Part shown: piece by piece, positions 8,740 to 15,480 of the stretch
Layout: each line of letters begins with the position of its first letter
Numbering within the stretch: position 1 is the stretch's first letter
DNA from: Actinomycetales bacterium
GTDB lineage: Bacteria > Actinomycetota > Actinomycetes > Mycobacteriales > Mycobacteriaceae
Reading direction: 5' to 3'
Length of the DNA stretch: 20,954 nt
Assembly (NCBI GenBank): GCA_012841845.1
Contig: DUTZ01000339.1
Span: 1 to 20,954 of the forward strand
Notes under the pieces: generated by a model
Seen by the model: only the letters and a program-made list of their open reading frames with translations
Databases searched by the model: none
What the model was told of the DNA's origin: nothing
Translations under genes and position numbers: made by a program

Positions 8740-9417
8740 ATGGACCCCACCCGTGCGCGCGTGCTCCGGCTCTCCGCCGGCCCCGACGTCGTGGGGGAGT
8801 ACGAGGAGAAGCGTTCCCGCTTCGTGGCGGTGCTGCGGCGCGTCGACGACGAGGACGCCGCCCGCGACCTGGTGGCCGACCTCCGGAAGGCCCACCCGGC
8901 CGCCCGCCACCACTGCAGTGCCTTCCTCGTGGACGTCCCCGGCGCCAACCGGATCGAGCGGTCCAACGACGACGGCGAACCCTCCGGCACCGCCGGCATC
9001 CCCATGCTCGACGTGCTGCGCGGCAGCGGCCTGACCGGCGTGAGCGCGGTGGTCGTGCGCTGGTTCGGCGGCACCAAACTGGGCACCGGCGGGCTCGTGC
9101 GGGCCTACGGCGCGGCGGTGTCGGCGGCGATCGACGCCGCGTGGGACGCCGGGCGCGTGGTCGAGGTGACGCGCACCCCGGCGTGGACGACCGAGGTGGA
9201 CCACGCCGTCGCCGGCGGGCTCGAGTCGGCGCTGCGGGCCGCGGGGGCCGAGGTCCTGGGCGTGGAGTACGGCCGGCGGGTGCGGATGACGGTCGCCGGC
9301 CGGCTCACCGCGCTCGAGCCGATCCTCGCCGCCCGGACCTCCGGTGGGGCGGAGTGGGAGTCGGCGGGGGAGGCGACCACCGAGAACGCGGCCGTGCGCG
9401 CGGATGTGGAATCCTGA
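8740..9417 (+). CDS. IMPACT/YigZ family protein (UPF0029 with DUF1949)
   Basis: This 225-residue cytosolic protein belongs to the YigZ/IMPACT family. The N-terminal UPF0029 domain shows SRFVA (26-30), ARHHCSAFLV (55-64), DDGEPSGTAGIPML (77-90) and RWFGGTKLGTGGLVRAYG (107-124), which are the family's hallmark motifs. Residues from about 140 form the ferredoxin-like DUF1949 domain. Eukaryotic IMPACT modulates GCN1/GCN2 translation control. The biochemical role of the bacterial members is not settled; the C-terminal fold resembles domains in elongation factors. The start ATG has a -10 hexamer 6 bases upstream. The stop is 4 bases before the next gene, so the two are likely co-transcribed. It is full length with no anomalies. 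Confidence 0.9.
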   Translation: MDPTRARVLRLSAGPDVVGEYEEKRSRFVAVLRRVDDEDAARDLVADLRKAHPAARHHCSAFLVDVPGANRIERSNDDGEPSGTAGIPMLDVLRGSGLTGVSAVVVRWFGGTKLGTGGLVRAYGAAVSAAIDAAWDAGRVVEVTRTPAWTTEVDHAVAGGLESALRAAGAEVLGVEYGRRVRMTVAGRLTALEPILAARTSGGAEWESAGEATTENAAVRADVES

Positions 9418-9421
9418 TCGT

Positions 9422-9652
9422 ATGAGCATGCAGCCGTACCAGCAGAACCCCATCGAGCTCAAGAAGCAGCAGGTGCGCCGGCACGCCCCCCTGGCCGCGG
9501 TCGGAATCGGCGGGACCGTGGTGTTCTGGCCGCTGGCGATGTTCGTGGCCTCGGGATTCACGCTGTTCGCGATCCTCTCCACCGTCCTGATGATCTACAG
9601 CGGGCTCAAGGTCCGTAAGGCCATCGCCAAGGACCCGCACTCGCCGTACTGA
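9422..9652 (+). CDS. Small two-helix membrane protein, unrecognised
   Basis: A 76-residue product starts at ATG 9422 (MSMQPYQQ), 4 bases after the stop of the YigZ-family gene. A longer frame opens upstream at 9344 but would overlap that gene for most of its extra length, so the short start is preferred. The alternative ATG at 9428 would remove two residues. Residues 9-21 are polar and charged (NPIELKKQQVRRH). Two hydrophobic segments follow (about 23-43 and 45-61), then a basic C terminus (KVRKAIAKD). This predicts a helical hairpin in the membrane with both ends in the cytoplasm. No family is recognised. It is probably translated by coupling to the upstream gene; AATCCT at 9410-9415 is a weak alternative leaderless -10. 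Confidence 0.7.
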   Translation: MSMQPYQQNPIELKKQQVRRHAPLAAVGIGGTVVFWPLAMFVASGFTLFAILSTVLMIYSGLKVRKAIAKDPHSPY

Positions 9653-9669
9653 GCCGGGCCGCGCCCGGC
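9653..9669. terminator. GC-rich hairpin between convergent genes
   Basis: Starting at the base after the TGA of the small membrane protein gene, GCCGGGC (9653-9659) pairs perfectly with GCCCGGC (9663-9669) around a 3-base loop. No T-tract follows on either strand. It lies between two convergent genes and could serve either, but intrinsic activity is uncertain. Confidence 0.4.
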
Positions 9670-9697
9670 CACGTTGAGCTCGGCCGCCCGAGAACCG

Positions 9698-10408
9698 TCA
9701 GGTGTGGCGCCGCACCACGTCGGTGAGGTCCGCCCGCTCGGTGCGGAAGGAGTTGGCCGGGTGCGCGTCGTCGGCGTAGCCGAAGGCGATCCCGCACACC
9801 ACCAGCCGGTCGTCGGCCAGGCCGAGGTGCTCGCGCACGCCGTCCGAGTACAGGGCGAGCGCGGCCTGCGCGCACGTGGCCACGCCAAGCGAGGAGGCCG
9901 CCGCGAGGAACGTCGCCACGTAGCCGCCGCAGTCCACCGCCCCGTAGGTCCCCAGGCCCGCGTCCGAGGTGATGAGCGCGACGTGCGGGGCGCCGAAGAA
10001 CCGGTAGTTCTCGAGCATCTGCCGGGTGCGGGCGTCGTGGTCCGAGCGTTCGATGCCCAGCGCCGAGTACAGGCCGTAGCCGCTGGCGCGCCGCCGGTCG
10101 CCGTACACGCCGTCGTACCGCTCCGGTGCCGGCAGGTCGGAGCGCATCTCGTGGGACAGGACGTGGTCGGTGAGCGCCTTGCCGAACGCGGCCGTCGCCG
10201 GGCCGGACACCAGATCGACCTGCCACGCCTGCGAGTTGCACCACGAGGCCGTCCGCTGGGCCATCCGCAGGATCCGCTCGATCGTCTCCTCCGGCACCGG
10301 GTCCGGGAGGAACGCCCGGCAGCTGTAGCGGTCGTCGAGGATCCGCTCGAGCGTGGCGGCGGGATCGGGAGTCGTGGCGGTGGCGTCGGTCGCGGCGGGG
10401 TCGGTCAC
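9698..10408 (-). CDS. Nitroreductase-family flavoprotein
   Basis: This 236-residue protein of the FMN-dependent nitroreductase family normally acts as a cytosolic NAD(P)H-dependent reductase dimer. Seen: the N-terminal phosphate-contacting RYSCRAF (27-33), the family's WCNSQAWQV (56-64), YGAVDCGGYVATFLAAASSLGVAT in the mid-to-late part (conserved helix before the glycine-rich strand) and GIAFGYADDAHPANSFRTER near the end, the usual GxxxGxPxxxxPxN-type motif with variation. The substrate cannot be read from sequence; nitroaromatics are only the assay substrate of the family. GTG 10408 has CAGACT seven bases before it on the minus strand. It is divergent from the S4 gene across a 40-base gap. 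The first 18 residues are Ala/Thr/Pro-rich and could be a loose extension, so a later start is possible. Confidence 0.88.
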   Translation of the reverse strand: MTDPAATDATATTPDPAATLERILDDRYSCRAFLPDPVPEETIERILRMAQRTASWCNSQAWQVDLVSGPATAAFGKALTDHVLSHEMRSDLPAPERYDGVYGDRRRASGYGLYSALGIERSDHDARTRQMLENYRFFGAPHVALITSDAGLGTYGAVDCGGYVATFLAAASSLGVATCAQAALALYSDGVREHLGLADDRLVVCGIAFGYADDAHPANSFRTERADLTDVVRRHT

Positions 10409-10421
10409 GGCCCCCAGTCTG
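10409..10421 (-). promoter_or_regulatory. Putative leaderless -10 for the nitroreductase gene
   Basis: On the minus strand CAGACT runs from 10421 to 10416, then 7 bases to GTG 10408. The first base is off consensus. It lies 15 bases from the oppositely facing -10 of the S4 gene. Confidence 0.42.
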
Positions 10422-10436
10422 GCACGCGGCGGCCGC

Positions 10437-10448
10437 TACGCTGGCGGG
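10437..10448 (+). promoter_or_regulatory. Leaderless promoter -10 for the S4-domain gene
   Basis: TACGCT at 10437-10442 is followed by 6 bases and ATG 10449. It is the same hexamer as at treZ. A conventional -35 at 17-bp spacing would fall at about 10414-10419, on top of the nitroreductase -10. Confidence 0.55.
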
Positions 10449-10814
10449 ATGGGTGTTCGGTTGGACGCGTGGACGTGGTCGGTGCGGATCTTCCCGTCGC
10501 GGACCAAGGCGGCGGCCGCCTGCCGCGGCGGGCACGTCAAGGTCAACGGCGAGTCCGCGGCGCCGTCCAAGAACGTCGTCCCCGGCGACCGCGTGCAGGT
10601 CACGCTGCCGATGGGGCGGCTGCGCGTGCTCGAGGTGGTGGACACCGTGAGCAAGCGGGTCGGCGCCCCCGTGGCCGCGACCTGCTACATCGACCACTCG
10701 CCGCCCCCGCCCTCCAGGGAGATCCTCGCCTCGCAGCCGCGACGCGACCGCGGCGCCGGCCGGCCGACCAAGCGCGAGCGCCGGGAGATCGACCGCCTCC
10801 GCGGCCGGGGCTGA
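10449..10814 (+). CDS. S4-domain RNA-binding protein, Hsp15 (HslR)-like
   Basis: This 121-residue basic protein has an S4 RNA-binding domain at residues 3-50. The entry motif is VRLDAWTWSVRIFPSR, followed by CRGGHVKVNGE (25-35) and the PGDRVQV loop (45-51). The C-terminal tail RRDRGAGRPTKRERREIDRL (98-117) is the basic 'GRPTK+(D/E)RR' tail typical of the Hsp15 family. In E. coli Hsp15 binds free 50S subunits carrying nascent chains; the actinobacterial members are small S4 proteins of presumed similar ribosome or RNA association. ATG 10449 has a -10 six bases upstream and no Shine-Dalgarno sequence, so the start is well fixed. It is monocistronic: a divergent neighbour lies upstream and a convergent treY downstream. 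Confidence 0.9.
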   Translation: MGVRLDAWTWSVRIFPSRTKAAAACRGGHVKVNGESAAPSKNVVPGDRVQVTLPMGRLRVLEVVDTVSKRVGAPVAATCYIDHSPPPPSREILASQPRRDRGAGRPTKRERREIDRLRGRG

Positions 10815-10832
10815 GCGGGCGGACCACCCCGC
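10815..10832. terminator. Short hairpin between convergent S4 gene and treY
   Basis: GCGGG (10815-10819) can pair with CCCGC (10828-10832) around an 8-base loop, starting directly after the S4 gene's TGA. There is no T-tract. The whole convergent gap is only 28 bases, so this is the only structure available to separate the two transcripts. Confidence 0.3.
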
Positions 10833-10842
10833 GTGACGGTTC

Positions 10843-13278
10843 TCAGTCGCCGGGGGCGTCGTCGCGCCCCAGCACCACCACGGGGGTGTCGCTGAGGAGC
10901 TGGCCCAGGTCCACGCGTCCGGTGATCCGGGCGCCGTCGGGGCGGACGACCCACGTGCCCTCGGGCAGGAGGGCGACGGTGCCGGCGAGCGCGGCGGCGG
11001 GGACCACGGCGGTGCGCCGGCGGGCGATCATGCCCACGGCGGCCCGGCCGTCCACGTCGCGCGTGAACGCCAGGACGTCCGAGGCGGCGGGGCCGTGGAC
11101 CGGGATCGGCACGTGGGCGCCGCGGGCCATGGCCTCCGGGTGCTCGCGCCGCACCCGCAGCAGCTCGCGGACCAGTGTGAACTTGGGGTGCCCGACCCGG
11201 GCGATCGCGCCGGAGGTCAGCGGGCCGTAGTCCACGAAGCGCCGGTTGTCGGGGTCGACGAGCGAGTCCTCCCACACCTCGGTGCCCTGGTAGACGTCCG
11301 GGATGCCGGGGGCCAGCAGCTGGACGGCCTTGGCCACGAGCGCGTTGTCGCGTCCCGCGGGGGAGAGCCGCTCGACGAACGGCGCCACGAGGTCGGTGTG
11401 CTCGTCGAGGAGCGCGTCGAGCCACGCGTGGACGCCGGACTCGAACGTCTCGTCCTGGTCGGTCCACGTGGTGTGGACGGCGGCCTCGCGCATCGACTTG
11501 TCGGCGTAGGCGTGCAGGCGCGAGCGCAGGCGCTCGCCGGGGGCGCCGTGGTCGGGCCACACGCCCACCACCACCTGCAGCAGGAAGTAGCCGGCGTCCT
11601 CGGCGGGCGGCGGGCACGCGGCGAACACGGCCTCGACGAACTCCGCCCACTCCCCGGGGATCTGCGAGAGCACGGAGATCCGCGCCCGCACGTCCTCGCC
11701 GCGCTTGGTGTCGTGGGTCGTGAGCGCCATGAGCGTGAGCGGGCAGGCGACGGCCTTCTCGGCCATGGCCAGGTGGAACGCCTCGACCGGGATGCCCATC
11801 CGGCCGGGGGAGCCACCCACCTCGTTGAGCGAGACGAGCCGCCCGAGCCGGTAGAAGAGCCGGTCCTCCTCCGCCTTGGCGGTGGCGGCGCCGGTCACCT
11901 GGGCCAGCCGCACCGCCGACTCGCCCCCGCGGGCGAGGGCGCCGCCGACGAGGCGCAGCGCGGGCGCGAGCTCGGACCGGTCGTGGTGCAGGTCCTCGAG
12001 GATCTTGGGCAGGGTGCCCCGCAGGACGGGGTAGTCGGCCCGGTAGTAGGGGGTGGCGGCGACGACGGAGACGAGCGCCTCCCGCAGCGTGTCCTCCGCG
12101 ACGTCACCACTCACGGCGCCGTCGTGGCCGGCGGCCGCCTCGCGCCGCACCGCCCGGGCGAGCCGGGCCAGCTCGGGCGACAGGTCCGAGGTGACGATCT
12201 CCCGCTTGATCTCGGCGGACTGGGCGTGGACCTGGGCCTCGTCGCCCCGCCCGCCGCAGTACCGCTCGGCGAGCGCGGAGAGCTGCTCCTCCCCGCGGCG
12301 GTCCACGAGCACCTGGTCGACGAGCCGGATCATGTCGTAGCCGGTGGTGCCGTCGACCGGCATCGCGGGGTCGAGCACCTCGCCGGGCGCGAGGATCTTC
12401 TCGACGAGCAGCCAGCGGTCGTCGCCGGCCAGGTCGCGCAGCCGGCGGGCGTAACCGACGGGGTCGGCCAGGCCGTCGGGGTGGTCCACGCGGATGCCGT
12501 CCACGAGGTCCTCGGCGCACCAGCGGCGCACCTCGGCGTGGGTGGCGTCGAAGACCTCGCGGTCCTCCTGCCGCAGCCCGGCCAGGCCGGTGACGGTGAA
12601 GAAGCGGCGGTAACCCAGCAGCGGCTCACGCCAGTGGACGAGCCGGTAGTGCTGCCGCTCGTGGACCTGCTGCGCCGTGCCCTCACCGGTGCCGGGGGCC
12701 ACGGGGAAACGGTGCTCGTAGAAGCACAGCACCGGCTCGTCGCCGGAGGTGTCGACGGCGAGCTCGCGCACGTCCTCGGGGGAGCCGAGGACGGGGATCG
12801 CGATCCGGCCGTCGCAGCCGTTGGCGGGGTCGGTGTCGAAGTCGAAGAAGGAGAAGTGCGGGGACTCCGGCCCGCGCCGCAGCGCGTCCCACCACCAGGG
12901 GTTGGCCTCGGGGACGTCGACGCCGAGGTGGTTGGGGACGATGTCCACGACGATCCCCAGGTCGTGCGCCCGGCACGCGGCCCGTAGGGAGCGCAGGGCC
13001 TCGATCCCGCCGAGCTCGGGTGCGACCGTGGTGGGGTCGACGACGTCGTAGCCGTGCGTGGATCCCGGCGTCGCGGACAGCACGGGGGACAGGTACACCG
13101 ACCCCACGCCGAGGTCGGCGAGGTAGGGGACCAGCTCCTCGACGTCGGCCAGGGTGAAGCCCTTGCCGTCGGGGTCGGACTCCGGCGTGCGGAGCTGCAC
13201 GCGGTAGGTGCTGGACAGTGCCTCCGCCCGCCGCAGCGGGCGGGTCGGTGCCACGGTCTCGGTGCCGGCGTCCACCAT
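10843..13278 (-). CDS. treY: Malto-oligosyltrehalose synthase TreY
   Basis: This 811-residue GH13 intramolecular transglycosylase (EC 5.4.99.15) turns the reducing-end alpha-1,4 linkage of maltodextrins into an alpha,alpha-1,1 linkage for TreZ to cleave. Barrel motifs are VDIVPNHLGVD (111-121), DGIRVDHPDGLADP (260-273) with nucleophile D265, LLVEKIL (290-296) with acid/base E293, and THDTKRGEDVRARI (521-534) with D523. The long insertions and the length are normal for TreY, compared with about 700-820 in relatives. The start is set at ATG 13278, two bases after the glgX TGA (TGAccATG), although the frame stays open far upstream under glgX. A GTG one codon later is possible. No strong Shine-Dalgarno sequence is visible, so translation probably depends on coupling to glgX. 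The function is secure. Confidence 0.95.
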   Translation of the reverse strand: MVDAGTETVAPTRPLRRAEALSSTYRVQLRTPESDPDGKGFTLADVEELVPYLADLGVGSVYLSPVLSATPGSTHGYDVVDPTTVAPELGGIEALRSLRAACRAHDLGIVVDIVPNHLGVDVPEANPWWWDALRRGPESPHFSFFDFDTDPANGCDGRIAIPVLGSPEDVRELAVDTSGDEPVLCFYEHRFPVAPGTGEGTAQQVHERQHYRLVHWREPLLGYRRFFTVTGLAGLRQEDREVFDATHAEVRRWCAEDLVDGIRVDHPDGLADPVGYARRLRDLAGDDRWLLVEKILAPGEVLDPAMPVDGTTGYDMIRLVDQVLVDRRGEEQLSALAERYCGGRGDEAQVHAQSAEIKREIVTSDLSPELARLARAVRREAAAGHDGAVSGDVAEDTLREALVSVVAATPYYRADYPVLRGTLPKILEDLHHDRSELAPALRLVGGALARGGESAVRLAQVTGAATAKAEEDRLFYRLGRLVSLNEVGGSPGRMGIPVEAFHLAMAEKAVACPLTLMALTTHDTKRGEDVRARISVLSQIPGEWAEFVEAVFAACPPPAEDAGYFLLQVVVGVWPDHGAPGERLRSRLHAYADKSMREAAVHTTWTDQDETFESGVHAWLDALLDEHTDLVAPFVERLSPAGRDNALVAKAVQLLAPGIPDVYQGTEVWEDSLVDPDNRRFVDYGPLTSGAIARVGHPKFTLVRELLRVRREHPEAMARGAHVPIPVHGPAASDVLAFTRDVDGRAAVGMIARRRTAVVPAAALAGTVALLPEGTWVVRPDGARITGRVDLGQLLSDTPVVVLGRDDAPGD

Positions 13279-13280
13279 GG

Positions 13281-15425
13281 TCAGCTGATCCGCTGGAGGA
13301 CGATCGTGCTGCGCTCCGCGACCGTGATCGTGCCGTCGGAGGGCAACTCGTCGTCGCGCTTCCCGGCGTGGCTCGCGGTGTCCAGGACCACCGACCACGA
13401 CTGCGCGTACTCCTCGCCGAGCAGCGAGAAGTCGATGGGCTCGTGGTGGGCGTTGAACAGCAGGAGGAACGAGTCGTCCACGATCCGCTGGCCGCGCTCG
13501 TCGGGCTCGTGGATGCCCTCGCCGTTGAGGTAGACGGCGAGCGACTTGCCGAACCCGGAGTCCCAGTCCTTGCTCGTCATCTCCGAGCCGTCGGGGCGGA
13601 ACCAGCCGATGTCCTGCGGGTCCTCCTCGCCGCGCAGCGGGGAGCCGAAGAAGCGGCGCCGGCGGAACACCGGGTGGTCGCGGCGCAGGTGGATGAGGGT
13701 GCGGGTGAACTCGAGGAGGTCCTCCTTCTCCTCGTCGAGCTCCCAGTTCATCCACGAGATCTCGTTGTCCTGGCAGTAGACGTTGTTGTTGCCGCCCTGG
13801 GTGCGGGCGATCTCGTCGCCGTGCGCGAGCATCGGGGTGCCCTGCGACAGGATGAGCGTGGTGAGCATGTTGCGGCGCTGGCGGTGCCGCAGGTCCAGCA
13901 CCACCGGATCGTCGGTCGGGCCCTCGACGCCGCAGTTCCACGAGCGGTTGTGGCTCTCGCCGTCCTGGCCGTCCTCGCCGTTGGCGTCGTTGTGCTTCTC
14001 GTTGTACGAGACCAGGTCGTTGAGCGTGAAGCCGTCGTGGGCGGTGACGAAGTTGATCGAGGCGGTGGGGCGCCGGCCGGTGTGCTCGTAGAGGTCCGAG
14101 GACCCGGTGAGGCGCGAGGCGAACTCGCCGAGCGTGGCGGGCTCGCCGCGCCAGAAGTCGCGGACGGTGTCGCGGAACTGGCCGTTCCACTCGGTCCACA
14201 GCGGCGGGAAGTTGCCCACCTGGTAGCCGCCCTCGCCGACGTCCCACGGCTCGGCGATGAGCTTGACCTGGCTCACGACCGGGTCCTGCTGCACGAGGTC
14301 GAAGAACGCCGACAGCTTGTCCACGTCGTGCAGCTCGCGGGCCAGGGTGGAGGCGAGGTCGAAGCGGAAGCCGTCGACGTGCATCTCGGTGACCCAGTAG
14401 CGCAGGGAGTCCATGATGAGCTGCAGCGCGTGCGGGTGCCGGACGTTGAGGCTGTTGCCGGTGCCCGTGTAGTCCATGTAGTGCTGCTCGTCGCCCTCGA
14501 CGAGGCGGTAGTAGGCCTGGTTGTCGATCCCGCGGAAGCAGATCGTGGGCCCCATGTGGTTGCCCTCGGCGGTGTGGTTGTAGACCACGTCCATGATGAC
14601 CTCGATGTTGGCCTCGTGGAAGGCGCGCACCATGGCCTTGAACTCGGTGACCGCGTCGCCGGGCTTGTCGGAGAACGCGTACTCGTTGTGCGGCGCGAGG
14701 AAGCCGAAGGTGTTGTACCCCCAGTAGTTGCGCAGGCCCATGTCGAGCAGGCGCTGGTCCTGCATGAACTGGTGGCACGGCATGAGCTCGATCGCGGTCA
14801 CGCCCAGCTTGGTGAGGTGCTCGATGATCGACGGGTGGCACAGCCCGGCGTAGGTGCCGCGCATCTCGGCGGGGACGTCGGGGTGCAGCTCGGTCATGCC
14901 CTTGACGTGGGCCTCGTAGATGACCGTGTTGTGGTACTCGTGCCGCGGCGCCCGGTCGTGGCCCCAGTCGAAGAACGGGTTGACGACGACCGTGGTCATG
15001 GTGTGGCCGAGCGAGTCGTCGGTGTTGCGCTGCGAGGGGTCGTCGAGGTCGTAGCTGTGCAGGCTGGGGTCACCGTCGAAGGCGCCGTCGAACGCCTTGC
15101 CGTACGGGTCGAGGAGGAACTTGGAGGGGTCGCAGCGCAGGCCCTTCTCCGGCTCGTACGGGCCGTGGATGCGGTAGCCGTAGCGCTGGCCCGGGGCCAC
15201 GCCCAGGAGGTAGCAGTGCCAGATGTGGCCGTCGACCTCGGTGAGCTCGATGCGCTCCTCGCGGCCCTTCTTGCTGATGAGGCACAGCTCCACCCGCTCT
15301 GCGACCTCGGAGAAGACTGCGAAGTTGGTGCCCGTGCCGTCGTAGGTGGCGCCGAGGGGGTAGGCGTGTCCGGGCCAGGCGCGGACGAGCTCGGGCGTGG
15401 ACGTGGAGGCGTCGTGGTCAGTCAC
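13281..15425 (-). CDS. glgX: Glycogen debranching enzyme GlgX/TreX
   Basis: This 714-residue isoamylase-type GH13 enzyme hydrolyses alpha-1,6 branches of glycogen or limit dextrins (EC 3.2.1.196 / 3.2.1.68 class), supplying linear maltodextrins to TreY. An N-terminal CBM48 domain (about 15-145; [19 protein letters not shown]) precedes the barrel. With numbering from GTG 15425 the motifs are DVVYNHT (279-285), [10 protein letters not shown] (350-359) with nucleophile D356, IAEPWD (390-395) with acid/base E392, and [14 protein letters not shown] (461-474) with D464. The C-terminal beta domain ends at residue 714. An in-frame TTG at 15434 and GTG at 15431 would add three or two residues, but the TTG's first T is the last base of the putative -10 TACCCT, so GTG 15425 is preferred. 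It leads the glgX-treY operon. The location argues for TreX rather than a purely glycogenolytic role. Confidence 0.95.
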   Translation of the reverse strand: MTDHDASTSTPELVRAWPGHAYPLGATYDGTGTNFAVFSEVAERVELCLISKKGREERIELTEVDGHIWHCYLLGVAPGQRYGYRIHGPYEPEKGLRCDPSKFLLDPYGKAFDGAFDGDPSLHSYDLDDPSQRNTDDSLGHTMTTVVVNPFFDWGHDRAPRHEYHNTVIYEAHVKGMTELHPDVPAEMRGTYAGLCHPSIIEHLTKLGVTAIELMPCHQFMQDQRLLDMGLRNYWGYNTFGFLAPHNEYAFSDKPGDAVTEFKAMVRAFHEANIEVIMDVVYNHTAEGNHMGPTICFRGIDNQAYYRLVEGDEQHYMDYTGTGNSLNVRHPHALQLIMDSLRYWVTEMHVDGFRFDLASTLARELHDVDKLSAFFDLVQQDPVVSQVKLIAEPWDVGEGGYQVGNFPPLWTEWNGQFRDTVRDFWRGEPATLGEFASRLTGSSDLYEHTGRRPTASINFVTAHDGFTLNDLVSYNEKHNDANGEDGQDGESHNRSWNCGVEGPTDDPVVLDLRHRQRRNMLTTLILSQGTPMLAHGDEIARTQGGNNNVYCQDNEISWMNWELDEEKEDLLEFTRTLIHLRRDHPVFRRRRFFGSPLRGEEDPQDIGWFRPDGSEMTSKDWDSGFGKSLAVYLNGEGIHEPDERGQRIVDDSFLLLFNAHHEPIDFSLLGEEYAQSWSVVLDTASHAGKRDDELPSDGTITVAERSTIVLQRIS

Positions 15426-15439
15426 GTCCACCAAGGGTA
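15426..15439 (-). promoter_or_regulatory. Leaderless promoter -10 for glgX-treY
   Basis: On the minus strand TACCCT occupies 15439 to 15434, followed by 8 bases and GTG 15425. This argues against the more upstream in-frame TTG (15434) and GTG (15431) as starts. Confidence 0.5.
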
Positions 15440-15446
15440 GTGCCTC

Positions 15447-15480
15447 GCGCCACCGGAGCAGCCGTGCGCGCCGGTGGCGC
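15447..15480 (-). terminator. Strong hairpin right after the acyltransferase stop
   Basis: CCGGTGGCGC (15471-15480) and GCGCCACCGG (15447-15456) form a perfect 10-bp inverted repeat with a 14-base loop. Its outer arm abuts the acyltransferase stop codon (15481-15483). There is no T-tract. It lies between the acyltransferase and the glgX promoter, so it probably ends the acyltransferase transcript and makes glgX-treY a separate unit. Confidence 0.55.

Noticed and set aside
13279..14841. Open minus-strand extension of treY under glgX (a possible fusion)
   Set aside because: The extension is Arg/Pro/Ala shadow sequence in a different frame from the well-defined GlgX protein; treY starts at ATG 13278 by family alignment.
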